Below are positions 26,622-36,479 of a stretch of 64,000 bases of DNA, in pieces; positions within the stretch are counted from its first letter, which is position 1; each line of letters opens with the position of its first letter. Source of the DNA: Bacillota bacterium. GTDB lineage: Bacteria > Bacillota > Clostridia > Saccharofermentanales > DTU023. Location of the stretch: assembly GCA_029570375.1 (NCBI GenBank), contig JAKPXB010000040.1:91464-155463 (forward strand). Reading direction: 5' to 3'. The notes below the pieces were generated by a model that was given only the letters and a program-made list of their open reading frames with translations, made no database searches and had not been told where the DNA came from. A program made the translations under genes and the position numbers.

Positions 26622-27644
26622 CTATTCTGCGGGGAATCCTTCAAATATTTTATCAAAAAGCGCGTTTATGCTCTGCTGGCTTTCAACAGACAGCTGCTCA
26701 TAGCGCTGCAATAACTCCCGACCGATTTCTGTCAGCGTACTGCTGCCGCCTTCCTGTCCGCCCGGTTTGCGGACGATGACTCTCGCTCCGAGCTGCTCCT
26801 CCAGAAGATTGAGGATCTGCCATCCCTTGCTGTACGAGAGTTTCATCCGAAGGCACGCCGTCCGCACCGACCCCGTCTCATCAATCAGACGCAGTAAAAC
26901 AGCGGGACCCGGGCCGAAGAACACCTTCTCCCGCGCGAGGTTGAGTTTGGGGCGTACACGCATCGGAAGCTTTAACGCCCGTTCATGCTGTGATTCAGCT
27001 CGCTCAAATAAATCCGGATCCCCGATGCTTGACAAAATTCCCTGATCATCGAGTTCCACACGCTCAACCGTTCCGGGCGCGACAGCGACGAGATCAGCGA
27101 AGGTGCGTCCCTTCTCCGCGCGCGCGATACCGCGGACAGCGTCCTTCCGGATGACAATCGGAAGCCCGTCCTCGCCTTCGAAGACCGGTACGGCCACCGT
27201 CGCTTTGGCAACCAGAAGCCTTGACAGCGAATCCGTACTGACGGATGGAACCAGCGGTGTCGCGAGAAAAATCTTCTCACAGTCTTTACACGTTCTGTCA
27301 ATGTAGGAAAGCCCTTTGACGGCGTCATCAAAAACGGAGGTTTTCCGCCAGTGAAGATTGTTGAGGCTCACGACGCTCATCCGCGCGAGATGTTTCTCAA
27401 GCGTCTCGCTCTCGAAACCGGTGATCACCACAATCGGCGCGACACCGGCCATCTGAAAGCGGATAATAATGCGTTCGATAAAGCTGACCTGTCCCGCTTT
27501 TATCATGGCCGGCAGTATCTGCTTGTCTTTGCCCGGATCGGAAATCGCTTCTTCCCGTTCCAGAGGTCTCGACGCGACAATGACAGCCGCGGCGCGCGGC
27601 AGGCTGTCGTTTATATTCAACTGTTTCTCTGTGTTCGCGTTCAT
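26622..27644 (-). CDS. MobA/MocA-like nucleotidyltransferase domain fused to ModE-type winged HTH
   Basis: Residues ~15-215 resemble NTP transferases that attach CMP or GMP to molybdopterin, but the usual Gly-rich LAAGxSxRMG loop is replaced by VIVASRPLEREEA, while the following lysine (KQILPAMIKAG) is kept. Residues ~245-330 are a ModE/LysR-type winged helix-turn-helix (GSVRTACLRMKLSYSKGWQILNLLEEQLG and GGSSTLTEIGRELL). The ATG at 27644 has AAGGAAGGCGAA upstream. Lying 30 bp after xanthine dehydrogenase, it probably finishes, or senses, the molybdenum cofactor. Loss of the loop suggests altered catalysis. Confidence 0.75.
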   Translation of the reverse strand: MNANTEKQLNINDSLPRAAAVIVASRPLEREEAISDPGKDKQILPAMIKAGQVSFIERIIIRFQMAGVAPIVVITGFESETLEKHLARMSVVSLNNLHWRKTSVFDDAVKGLSYIDRTCKDCEKIFLATPLVPSVSTDSLSRLLVAKATVAVPVFEGEDGLPIVIRKDAVRGIARAEKGRTFADLVAVAPGTVERVELDDQGILSSIGDPDLFERAESQHERALKLPMRVRPKLNLAREKVFFGPGPAVLLRLIDETGSVRTACLRMKLSYSKGWQILNLLEEQLGARVIVRKPGGQEGGSSTLTEIGRELLQRYEQLSVESQQSINALFDKIFEGFPAE

Positions 27645-27673
27645 TTCGCCTTCCTTTCGCCAACCCTGATGCG

Positions 27674-30241
27674 CTATTTTGCTTTCCTGTAATATGTGTC
27701 CTCCATGGGAAGCGCGGTTCTCATTTTACCGTCCAGCCGGAAGTAGGCGTGCGCGACAGCCGGCGCGATCGGTACACACGCGAGTTCACCCACGCCGCGT
27801 GCTCCATATGCGTGATCGACATACCCGGGACCTTTTACGATATGCGTCTCTATCTCAGGCACCCGGTTCGCACGGAAGAGACCATACGTGCCAAGTCTGA
27901 ATTTCGGAATGCCGCCTTCATTGTTAAAATACTCAGTCAAAGCGTAGCCGAGCCCCATGACACAGCCACCCTCAATCTGCCCTTCGACAGCCTGTATATT
28001 GATCGGCGTCCCGAGATCGTATGCGCCGACCATTTTCCGCAGTTCGCCCTTTCCGTCAATAATGGCTACTTCGCATCCATAGCTGTAACCGACATGGCTG
28101 ACAGGAAATTCCTTTGGGGATCCCATTGGATCTGTCGGCGGACCGAATTCACCGTAATACTCCCGGCCTTCCAGCTTTGCGAGATCGCCGCCCGCCGCCT
28201 CAAGCGCTTCTTTCAGTTTCGCCGCGGCTTGCCGCGTCGCCTCACCGGTCAGAAGCGTCTGCCGGGAGGCTGTGCTCGTGCCGGCGTTGGGAGTGCGGTC
28301 GGTAAAGGGCCTTTCATAGATTGTTCCGGAGACAGGACAGCCTATCGTCTCACACGTGATCGTCGTCACCATCTGGGCGATTCCCTGCCCGGAACAGGCG
28401 GCTGAAGTTCTGATATGAATCTTTCCGCCTTCGACGGACAGAATCGCACGCCCGAAGTCGGGAATTCCGACACCGAGACCGCTGTTTTTGAATCCGCAGG
28501 CAATCCCGGCGTAAGGACTTGACTGATACGCTTCGCGGACTGTTTCCAGACATTCTGCCAGGCCGCAGCTGGCATCGACAATCTGCCCGTTCGGCAGAAC
28601 GTCGCCGGGTCGGACAACGTTCAGGTAGCGGAACTCCCAGGGATCCATGCCTATTTTATCCGCCAGGAGATTGAGGTTGCTCTCGAAAGCGTAACAGCTC
28701 TGCGTAACACCGAATCCCCGAAAGGCGCCGGAGACGACATTGTTCGTATAGACCGCCTTCCCTCTGATATCGACATTCTGGAAGTTATAAGGTCCGCCCG
28801 CGTGCGTACAGGCGCGCTGTGTAACGGGACCGCCAAGCGAGGCGTACGCGCCCGTGTCCGCTACAATGTCCGCGATAAGAGCGGTAAGGCGGCCGGTTTT
28901 GTCGCAAGCGGTCGTCATCTTCATGACCATCGGGTGGCGCTTGGTGTGAACAAGCGTGCTCGTATAGCGGTCAAGTTTTACGTTGACCCGCCTTCCCGTC
29001 TTCCATGCGAGGAGCGCCGCGTGGTGCTGCACGCTCATATCCTCGCGCCCTCCGAACGCTCCGCCGACGAGCCCGGAGCGAATATGAATTTTCCCCTTGT
29101 CCACCTGCAGCATATTCGAAATCTCACGCTGCTCATCGTAGATGGATTGCGAGGCCGTGATCAGGTTGACACCGCCATCGTCCGACGGCCACGCAACCGC
29201 GCACTCGGTCTCCAGAAAGGCATGTTCTTCCCAGGATACCTTGTATGTCTCCGTTACGACATAAGCCGCCTCAGAGACGGCTTTTTCCGCGTCGCCGCGG
29301 ACGAGGCGCTCATTTGAAAGGATATTGCCGCTTTCATGAATCCTGGGAGCGTCTTCTTTCATGGCGTCAAAAGGATCAAGTACCGGCGGCAGCTCCGTGT
29401 AATCGACTTCGATCAGATCGAGAATTTCCTGCAGGCTTTCCTTTTTGCTGGCGGCGGCAAGCGCCACAGCATCTCCGATATAGTGAGTGATGTCCCCTTC
29501 ACGGATCATGACATCCCAGTCCTGGACGATGTGTCCGATTTTATTCTGAGGAACGTCCGCCGCTGTCAGAACAGTCACACAGTCGGGGTGTTGAAGCGCT
29601 TTTGCTATATCGATGCGGTTAACACGCGCCCTCGGATATTTAGACCGGAGTGCCCGGCCGTAGATCATGCCATCAAAGTGGTAATCATCCGGAAATTTCC
29701 CTGTGCCGAGAACTTTTTCCGCTACATCTACGCGGTGGTGCCGATCGCTGAGCGACGCGGTATCGGACTGTTCGGGGATACCCGCTTCCGATCGGAGCAG
29801 GCCGGCGGCTATTTCGATCGCGTCGATAATTTTCTTATATCCTGTACAACGGCAAAGATTTCCGACTAACGCTTTAGCGATCTCACCGCGCGACGGCGCC
29901 GGATTTTTATCGAGTAGCGCTTTAGCGGCCATCACCATTCCCGGCGTGCAGTAACCGCACTGAACGGCCCCCGCTTCGCCGAACGCATACACATACACTT
30001 CTTTCTCACGGGGAGACATGCCCTCAACTGTCGTGATATGCGCGCCGTCATACGCCGATACTTTCTGAAGGCAGGATTTAACCAGTCTGCCATCCGCGAT
30101 CACCGAGCAAGTACCGCACGCCCCTTCACTGCATCCATCCTTCACCGACAAAAGCAGGAGATCATCGCGCAGAAAATCTATCAGACGTTTATCCTGTTCG
30201 ATTGTATAAGCTTGATTGTTAACCGTTACCGTCCACGGCAT
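27674..30241 (-). CDS. xdh: Selenium-dependent xanthine dehydrogenase, fused FeS and molybdenum subunits
   Basis: The 855-aa enzyme oxidises xanthine/hypoxanthine-type purines. Residues 1-150 hold two [2Fe-2S] clusters: C37, C42, C45 and C57 (plant-ferredoxin type) and C95, C98, C130 and C132. The rest is the molybdopterin-binding domain, with GGAFGGRED and the catalytic glutamate in GARGVGELACVP near the C-terminus. There is no FAD domain or separate FAD gene. The fused plan and neighbours match the selenium-dependent xanthine dehydrogenase family, whose labile selenium is part of the Mo cofactor and is not selenocysteine; no in-frame UGA is present. I chose the ATG at 30241, 6 bp after GAGGGATG. 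Confidence 0.9.
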   Translation of the reverse strand: MPWTVTVNNQAYTIEQDKRLIDFLRDDLLLLSVKDGCSEGACGTCSVIADGRLVKSCLQKVSAYDGAHITTVEGMSPREKEVYVYAFGEAGAVQCGYCTPGMVMAAKALLDKNPAPSRGEIAKALVGNLCRCTGYKKIIDAIEIAAGLLRSEAGIPEQSDTASLSDRHHRVDVAEKVLGTGKFPDDYHFDGMIYGRALRSKYPRARVNRIDIAKALQHPDCVTVLTAADVPQNKIGHIVQDWDVMIREGDITHYIGDAVALAAASKKESLQEILDLIEVDYTELPPVLDPFDAMKEDAPRIHESGNILSNERLVRGDAEKAVSEAAYVVTETYKVSWEEHAFLETECAVAWPSDDGGVNLITASQSIYDEQREISNMLQVDKGKIHIRSGLVGGAFGGREDMSVQHHAALLAWKTGRRVNVKLDRYTSTLVHTKRHPMVMKMTTACDKTGRLTALIADIVADTGAYASLGGPVTQRACTHAGGPYNFQNVDIRGKAVYTNNVVSGAFRGFGVTQSCYAFESNLNLLADKIGMDPWEFRYLNVVRPGDVLPNGQIVDASCGLAECLETVREAYQSSPYAGIACGFKNSGLGVGIPDFGRAILSVEGGKIHIRTSAACSGQGIAQMVTTITCETIGCPVSGTIYERPFTDRTPNAGTSTASRQTLLTGEATRQAAAKLKEALEAAGGDLAKLEGREYYGEFGPPTDPMGSPKEFPVSHVGYSYGCEVAIIDGKGELRKMVGAYDLGTPINIQAVEGQIEGGCVMGLGYALTEYFNNEGGIPKFRLGTYGLFRANRVPEIETHIVKGPGYVDHAYGARGVGELACVPIAPAVAHAYFRLDGKMRTALPMEDTYYRKAK

Positions 30242-30326
30242 AATCATCCCTCATTCAGCTGGTTATGGTCGGCTCTGCGCCGGTGACAACACGCCGGATC
30301 CGTTTTCAATCATGCGGAACGGCAGG

Positions 30327-31730
30327 TTACCGGATATCCGAGTCGGGCAATGCCCTGCGCATGTAGCGGCCGTCTGTATTCTCTGAGATTATTTTACCAG
30401 ATGCGACTTTATGGCTTCCGCGGAGGAACACATCGCGGACTCTTCCTTTCAGGGCAAACCCTTCATACGGCGTGTAGTCGCAGTTGTCGTGGAGCAAATC
30501 AGACGAGACCGTCCATTCGGCGCGGGGATCAAATACAACGATATCGGCGTCGCTGCCCACCTGAAGAATGCCCTTACGTGGAAAGAGTCCGAAGTATTTA
30601 GCAGCATTCGTCGAGGTGACAACGGAAAAGCGATTGATATCCATTCGTCCTCTTACTACGCCATACGCGTACAAAAGGTTCATCCGGAGCTCAATGCCCG
30701 GCGCTCCGTTTGGGATCGCGGAGAAATCATGCCGTCCCATTTCTTTCTGCCCGATAAAATTGAATGAGCAATGGTCAGTCCCGACGAACTGAATTCCGCC
30801 GGACGCGAGTCCCTGCCACAGCGCTTCCTGGTCCCGCCGGTCGCGGAGTGGCGGGCTCATAATATATTTTGCCGCTTCAAAATCATCGCCCTCGGGTGTT
30901 CCGTAACGCGAGTGGTCGAGGAGAAGATATTGCGGACAGGTCTCTACCACCACCTGGTTGCCTCGCTCTCTGGCGCGCAGAATGGAGGACAGGCCGCGCG
31001 CCGTCGACAAGTGAACGATATAGTGATTCGTGTGAAGCAGATACACGACCGTCTCAAGGCGGTCTATCGCCTCCCCTTCGATTTCATCCGGCCTTGTCAT
31101 CTGGTGATAGTACGGTGACAGATGGCCTTCTCCTCTGATACGGCGAGTCAGTAAATCAATCAGAAGACCGTTTTCGCAGTGGAACCCGATGGTCGCGCCG
31201 AGCCGTCCCGCCTCCTCAAGCGCTTCGTAAATGTCATCTTCCTGGACCATCATTCTCCCTTTATAAGCCATATACATCTTAAAGGAAGTAATGCCGCCGT
31301 CGACGACCGAGGCCATTTCCCGCCGCAGGTTCTGGTTCCACTCGGTCATTGCCATATGGAACCCGTAGTCAATGGCTGACTTGCCGTCAGCCTTTTCATG
31401 CCATCGCTCAAGCCCGCGCGCCATGGATTCCCCGTGAAACTGGGTCGCGAAATCAATGACCGTCGTTGTTCCTCCCGCCAAAGCGGAGCGGGTTCCCGAC
31501 CTGAAATCATCAGCCGTCACGGTTCCCATTGACTCGAGATCGAGATGTGTGTGTGTTTCAATTCCGCCCGGCAGTAAATAACACCCGCTGCAGTCGATAA
31601 CTGTCTCGTCTTCCAGAGGCGTCAAATCTCCCAGAGCGATGATTGTCTCGCAACAGATGCGAATGCTGCCTTCGAGCGTCTTTTCGGGCAGCACGATAAA
31701 CCCGTCTTTAAGTAGTATGCTTTTATTCAT
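30327..31730 (-). CDS. hyuA: Dihydropyrimidinase/hydantoinase (HyuA family)
   Basis: The 467-aa amidohydrolase opens cyclic ureides or amides such as hydantoins and dihydropyrimidines. The binuclear metal site is visible: THTHLD near residue 60, the carboxylated lysine in SFKMYMAYKG near 150, HCEN near 182, HLST near 238 and GTDHC near 315. Length is typical. It lies between ssnA and the xanthine dehydrogenase gene, the arrangement seen in selenium-linked purine clusters, where it is thought to act on ring-opened purine intermediates. The ATG at 31730 was preferred over an upstream TTG. Confidence 0.9.
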   Translation of the reverse strand: MNKSILLKDGFIVLPEKTLEGSIRICCETIIALGDLTPLEDETVIDCSGCYLLPGGIETHTHLDLESMGTVTADDFRSGTRSALAGGTTTVIDFATQFHGESMARGLERWHEKADGKSAIDYGFHMAMTEWNQNLRREMASVVDGGITSFKMYMAYKGRMMVQEDDIYEALEEAGRLGATIGFHCENGLLIDLLTRRIRGEGHLSPYYHQMTRPDEIEGEAIDRLETVVYLLHTNHYIVHLSTARGLSSILRARERGNQVVVETCPQYLLLDHSRYGTPEGDDFEAAKYIMSPPLRDRRDQEALWQGLASGGIQFVGTDHCSFNFIGQKEMGRHDFSAIPNGAPGIELRMNLLYAYGVVRGRMDINRFSVVTSTNAAKYFGLFPRKGILQVGSDADIVVFDPRAEWTVSSDLLHDNCDYTPYEGFALKGRVRDVFLRGSHKVASGKIISENTDGRYMRRALPDSDIR

Positions 31731-31755
31731 TTTGTCATCCGGCCTCAATGATCCT

Positions 31756-33078
31756 TTACAGATTCTTCCAGACCTCTGCCGCGCGCGCTTTCGTGCGATT
31801 GAAGATCTCTTCTTCGTCTACTGTCAGGAGCCGGCGGTCCCTCATGACCATTCTGCCGTTGATCATGACATCGTTTGTCATACGCCCGTATCCGCCGAAC
31901 AGCAGATGTCCTTTCCAGTTGGCGGCGCCGAAAGGCGTGAACGGGTAGTAATCAAGCGTAATAATATCCGCGTAGGCACCCGGTTTCAGCATACCGAGAG
32001 GACGCTTGAAGTGTTTCGCACAGATGGCGGGGTTTCCCTCGTACTGCAATTGCAGCGCCTGCCCGAAACCGACGGTAGGGTTGGACAGCCTGTATGACTG
32101 AAGAATCTTAGAAACCTTGACGGATTCGAACATATCATGCGTATAGGCGTCTGTACCCATTCCGAGCCGGATGCCGCGGCTGAGCATACCGAGCACGGGC
32201 GTCGCGCCGACCGCATTCCCCATATTCGACATGGGATTATGGACGACCGAGGTATCCGTCTCAGCCAGAATATCGAGCTCCCGGCCATTGACGTGAACGG
32301 CGTGAACCGCAATCGACTTCGGGCCGAGTATCCCCCAGTTGAGCAGGCGCTCCACTACACGGCAATCGTATTTCTGAAGGCTGTCGTACTGGTCTTCGCG
32401 CCCTTCGCCCACATGGACATGATAACCCGCGTCAATCCCCGCCATTGACTCGGCGATTTTTTCCATCGTCCTGTCAGAAATGGTAAAAGACGCGTGCATG
32501 CCGAACATGCCTTTGATCATATCCTGATCATCTGTATTCATCGCCTTAATGAAATCGATGTTCTCTTTGATTTCCGCGTCTGTGATCGCTTCGCCGTCAC
32601 GGTCGGATACTTCCATAGAAAAAGAGCCTCGGATACCGATCTCCCCGGCGGCGGCGGCGAGAACAAAAAGCGAGCCCTGGGCGGCGTGCGGACTTGCGTG
32701 GTGGTCAAACAGCGTCGTCACGCCATTGCGGATACTGTCTATGTATGTCGTATAAGCCGACAGTTCACAGTCTTCAGTAGTCAGGCTCCTGTCAAGCGTC
32801 CACCAGAGATTCTCCAGAATTTCCGGGAAATTGCGCGTTGGCCGTGAGACCCCCATGCCGCGGGCGTAAGAACTGTAGATGTGGGTATGGGCATTGATCA
32901 TGCCGGGCATGATCACGCGGCCGCCGACATCAATCACTTCATCCTCGGGGAACCGCTCCTTTAACTCCTCGAAGCTGCCGACTTCTTCTATTATCTCTCC
33001 GACGACGCGGACAGCGCCCTGTTCATAGTAGAGATTTTTCTCGCAGTTCGTAACTAGTCTTCCGTTACCAATAATCAT
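31756..33078 (-). CDS. ssnA: Putative aminohydrolase SsnA
   Basis: The 440-aa product is an amidohydrolase of the chlorohydrolase/guanine-deaminase-like group. Metal ligands are visible in NAHTHIYSSY near residue 63, HVHVGEG near 215, AVHAVHV near 250 and GTDAYTHDMF near 305. It matches the SsnA family found with YgfK and YgeW in selenium-linked clusters; the substrate is presumably a purine or purine breakdown product. The ATG at 33078 has GGAGGTCCAA upstream. It lies 115 bp after ygfK, with a hairpin at that gene's end. Confidence 0.9.
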   Translation of the reverse strand: MIIGNGRLVTNCEKNLYYEQGAVRVVGEIIEEVGSFEELKERFPEDEVIDVGGRVIMPGMINAHTHIYSSYARGMGVSRPTRNFPEILENLWWTLDRSLTTEDCELSAYTTYIDSIRNGVTTLFDHHASPHAAQGSLFVLAAAAGEIGIRGSFSMEVSDRDGEAITDAEIKENIDFIKAMNTDDQDMIKGMFGMHASFTISDRTMEKIAESMAGIDAGYHVHVGEGREDQYDSLQKYDCRVVERLLNWGILGPKSIAVHAVHVNGRELDILAETDTSVVHNPMSNMGNAVGATPVLGMLSRGIRLGMGTDAYTHDMFESVKVSKILQSYRLSNPTVGFGQALQLQYEGNPAICAKHFKRPLGMLKPGAYADIITLDYYPFTPFGAANWKGHLLFGGYGRMTNDVMINGRMVMRDRRLLTVDEEEIFNRTKARAAEVWKNL

Positions 33079-33181
33079 TTGGACCTCCTGATCTTTCGGC
33101 TTTCAGACTGCCGCTTTCTTCTCGCCGGCCTGAATCATCGTGAGGAAAGCCGGTCGAGTATCGTATCTCCGTCATCCAACA

Positions 33182-33208
33182 AGCCGGCAGCTGCTAATCT
33201 TGCCGGCT
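33182..33208 (-). terminator. Hairpin overlapping the ygfK stop codon
   Basis: AGCCGGCA and TGCCGGCT form an 8-bp inverted repeat spanning the ygfK TAG; TTGTT follows on the minus strand. It may attenuate transcription into ssnA or protect the mRNA end. The T tract is weak. Confidence 0.35.
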
Positions 33209-36200
33209 ATGGTAATCTTCATTTAAGATCCACGGCGCTTTCTTTTCGACTGCGGCGATGACCGCGCGCATCTTCGGATCGAGATCAGCGCCTTCAACAC
33301 CTGTATCGAATACGCGCCCCCTCTCATCACGGATCCTGTACATCGATTCCGACAGCTTAAGGAACCCGCTGTTTTCCGAACTCGCAAAATCTTCTTCACT
33401 CCAGAAGGCTGTCAGCTTGTTTTTGTACGGTTTACCCGCGTGCGGACAGAATGTAGCACAGTTCCCGCACTCATTGCACATCCCGTCGATGTGAATAATC
33501 TGCTCGCTGTTATCAAAGCCTTCGACTGAAACGGCCGTATTGGCGCGGTTCGGGCAGACCTCCGTGCAAACACGGCAGATCTGGCCGCAGATCAGACAGC
33601 GGCTGCCCTCTTCTTCGGGAGTTTCCCGCGGTTCAGCCAGTTGACCGCGTCTGCCGATGATCACCTCGTCATCGACCGGAACCTGGACGGAATCGAAATC
33701 ATGCTCCAGCTTTTCCCTCGCCAGAATGCCGAGCGCGGCTTTCTTCGCGTCGCCCATGGCGCTGACAATCGTTGAAGGTCCCCGACGGCAGTCGCCGATG
33801 ACATACACGCCGTCGATCGACGATTCCATCGCGTCTGAGACATACGGTACTCCGTTACTGTCAAGAGCCAGTCCCCAATCCCCGAACAGCGTACCGTCGA
33901 CCCGCGCGCCTGTCGCACCGATCACAGTATCAAATTCAAGCGTTTCGAATTCCCCTGTCCCGAGACAAGCCCGGCGCCCGGATTCGTCAAATCCGCTGAG
34001 GCGCTGTTTCTCACAAACCAGTTTCCTGCCATCGTAACTGACCGGAGCGAGCAGATCACGCCACGCGACACCTTCGGCCATCGCCTGATCGAACTCATCC
34101 TGGCTCGCCGGAGCATACATCTCTGTACGCCGGTATACGATCGTCACTTCAGGCGATCCGGGCATGCGTCTGGCGAGACGCGCGCAGTCCATGGCGACAT
34201 CGCCCGCGCCGACAACCGCGACGCGTTTCCCGAGGTCTCGCGGACCTTCCTCATGGACAGAGAGCAGGAAATCAAGAGAGTCGACCACGAGTTCCCTTCC
34301 TTCCGAAACGGGTGAGCGTCCCTCCGCCCACGCCCCGACAGCCAGAACAATGTAGTCGTATTTTTTCTTCAGCGCGTCAGGATGCAAACGCGGATCAGCG
34401 TTAAAATGGAATTGAACGCCGGCCGCTTTGGCCAGCGCGAGGTCGCGGTCGATCTGTTCCTTCGAGATTCTGAACGAAGGGATGGCATAGCGCACAATTC
34501 CGTGTGAATCCGCTCTCTTTTCGAACACATCCGCGCGGACTCCGTTCCTCGCGAGATAGTAAGCCGCGGCCACACCCCCCGGACCCGCTCCGATGACGCA
34601 GACTTTCTTGTCGGTTCGCGCCGGTTTTGGGTGTATTCCGGTTGTGATGCGATCCTGTGCCTCGTCCGCCGCTTTCTTTTTAATGTCCCGCATATGGAGC
34701 GGAATATCGTAATCCAGGCGCGTACAGCGCGTACGGCAGGGTTGCGCACAGAGAACGCCTGTAATCGTCGGGCAGGCGTTATCGATCGCGATCACGCGCA
34801 TAGCTTCTTCGTATTCTCCAAGGGCAACGAGCGTGTTGTACGCGGGGATCTGCTGCCCGATAGGACATCCGCCTTCTTGGCACGGCGCTTTATAACAATC
34901 GTAAAGCGGGAGTTCGGAATCCGTTTTTCGCGACCAGACCTTCTCCCGCCGGCGCTTCTGCACGCGCGGGCCGGCGAGGATAGATTCTGTCAGTTTCTCC
35001 AGTTTCGCGACATCCACGTCGTTGTTCTCATTCCCCAAAAAGGATTCTGATTCTTTCGCCATTTGACCGAATCGCGCATACCCGCCCGGTTTGAGCAAGG
35101 TTGTTGCCACCGTCACGGGACCAATGCCCGTCGCCAGAATATCCGCCACTCCGAGTGCATCGGCTCCGCCCGCAAACGAGATCGGTAGTTTGCCGTTGAA
35201 CGCCTTCGACAGTTTCAGCGCCAGACTGATGGTCAGCGGGGTCAATGCGCGCCCCGACATGTACATCTCTTCGGAGGGCACTTCGTTTCTTTTCACGTCG
35301 ACCGGGCATGTATTCGACAATTTCACGCCGAATGAGAGGTTATTCGCGGCGCTTATCTCGAGCATGCGCCCGAAGATACCTTTCGCGTCTTCGAACTGGA
35401 GATCCTCCAGGAAATGCTTATCGGGGAATACAATATAATCGTACCCGAGTTTGTCGAGCGTTTCTCTGACGAAATCGTACCCGAGCATCGTGGGGTTGCA
35501 TTTGACGAAAGTATGACAATGCTTCTCCGTCAACAGGTAATGCGCGATTCTTTCAATCTCAGCCGGCGGACAGCCGTGCAGTGTGGACAGCGTAATCTGA
35601 CTGCATATGACGGGTGGGATGGCGTCAATCACCGCTTCATCGACGCGCTCAAATAAGCGCAGATGTCTTCTCAGAAAAGCGATGCTCTCTTTGAAAACCG
35701 GTGTATCCGAAGCGTCTTTCAACCCTTCGATAAATGCATCCATTTTGGGAAGTTTTATCCCTTCGAGATCGTAACCGACACTCATGTTAAATGCGAAATC
35801 GCAGCCGTCGGAGATTCCGAATTCGACGGCAAGCACTTTAATGGCGATCCACGCTTTGATGTACTCATCAAATGCTTCTTCGACGGTCAGCTCCGTTGAC
35901 CACTCACAGTTATAACATTCATCTTCCGCGTTGATACAGGGTTTGGCGACCGCGTGCCTGATCACCTCGCCGTCCATTTTCTGAACTGTTTTAAGTTCAA
36001 TAAAACGAGCGCCCGCAAGATACGATACGATTATATTCTGTGCGAGCTGCGAATGCGGACCGGCAGCAGGACCGACTGCTGACGCGATCTTATCGCCAAA
36101 TGGCGTATGATAACGGCCCTCCGTCCGTGTGAAGTAGAATTTGCTCTTGTCGAGACCAAACACCCGACCACTTTCTCTGTACTCCCGAAGGCTCCAGCCG

Positions 36201-36241
36201 ATAAGATTGGCGAAGCTGATAGGTCTCATAATATCGCTCAT
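33194..36241 (-). CDS. ygfK: YgfK, putative selenate reductase-type FeS flavoprotein
   Basis: The 1015-aa protein has a PreA/dihydroorotate-dehydrogenase-like barrel in residues ~1-430. A GltD-like pyridine nucleotide oxidoreductase follows at ~440-860, with CxxxxC-type cysteines, the FAD motif VIGAGPGGVAAAYY and the NAD(P) motif VAVVGAGDVAMDCARL. The C-terminal region holds two 4Fe-4S sites (CLICGQICRVCTEVCP and CNECGNCATFCP). It belongs to the YgfK family of selenium-linked gene sets. As the adjacent xanthine dehydrogenase lacks FAD, YgfK is a good candidate for its electron partner (inference). The ATG at 36241 follows GGGAAGG with 8-bp spacing. Confidence 0.9.
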   Translation of the reverse strand: MSDIMRPISFANLIGWSLREYRESGRVFGLDKSKFYFTRTEGRYHTPFGDKIASAVGPAAGPHSQLAQNIIVSYLAGARFIELKTVQKMDGEVIRHAVAKPCINAEDECYNCEWSTELTVEEAFDEYIKAWIAIKVLAVEFGISDGCDFAFNMSVGYDLEGIKLPKMDAFIEGLKDASDTPVFKESIAFLRRHLRLFERVDEAVIDAIPPVICSQITLSTLHGCPPAEIERIAHYLLTEKHCHTFVKCNPTMLGYDFVRETLDKLGYDYIVFPDKHFLEDLQFEDAKGIFGRMLEISAANNLSFGVKLSNTCPVDVKRNEVPSEEMYMSGRALTPLTISLALKLSKAFNGKLPISFAGGADALGVADILATGIGPVTVATTLLKPGGYARFGQMAKESESFLGNENNDVDVAKLEKLTESILAGPRVQKRRREKVWSRKTDSELPLYDCYKAPCQEGGCPIGQQIPAYNTLVALGEYEEAMRVIAIDNACPTITGVLCAQPCRTRCTRLDYDIPLHMRDIKKKAADEAQDRITTGIHPKPARTDKKVCVIGAGPGGVAAAYYLARNGVRADVFEKRADSHGIVRYAIPSFRISKEQIDRDLALAKAAGVQFHFNADPRLHPDALKKKYDYIVLAVGAWAEGRSPVSEGRELVVDSLDFLLSVHEEGPRDLGKRVAVVGAGDVAMDCARLARRMPGSPEVTIVYRRTEMYAPASQDEFDQAMAEGVAWRDLLAPVSYDGRKLVCEKQRLSGFDESGRRACLGTGEFETLEFDTVIGATGARVDGTLFGDWGLALDSNGVPYVSDAMESSIDGVYVIGDCRRGPSTIVSAMGDAKKAALGILAREKLEHDFDSVQVPVDDEVIIGRRGQLAEPRETPEEEGSRCLICGQICRVCTEVCPNRANTAVSVEGFDNSEQIIHIDGMCNECGNCATFCPHAGKPYKNKLTAFWSEEDFASSENSGFLKLSESMYRIRDERGRVFDTGVEGADLDPKMRAVIAAVEKKAPWILNEDYHSRQD

Positions 36242-36423
36242 ATTCAATACCTTCCCTTTTCTGACAATCCCGTGCCATCCGCGGCATCCGGGACGAGATC
36301 CTGCGCGTTCACGATGTCTTGCTACTATATTAACAGTTATTGGTGAATTTTTATCCGTTTTATTCTCAATTTAACCAGATATGAGAAAGGGGACGGCAAA
36401 TTGTGAAAGAAACAGCCGGATGA

Positions 36424-36459
36424 TAAAAAGCCGGGGTTCCCCTGAGCGAACCCCGGCTT
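36424..36459 (-). terminator. Strong terminator after ygeY
   Basis: On the minus strand AGCCGGGGTTC / GAACCCCGGCT (11 bp, 8-base loop) is followed by TTTTATC. It lies 21 bp after the ygeY stop and about 180 bp before ygfK, splitting the cluster into at least two transcripts. The gap 36248-36480 must carry a ygfK promoter; an AT-rich stretch at 36320-36375 is the likely site. Confidence 0.85.
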
Positions 36460-36479
36460 CTGCTGTCAGACCAGCTGAC

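Noticed and set aside
27674-30241. Selenocysteine in the xanthine dehydrogenase
   Set aside because: The reading frame has no in-frame UGA; selenium in this family is expected as a labile cofactor ligand.
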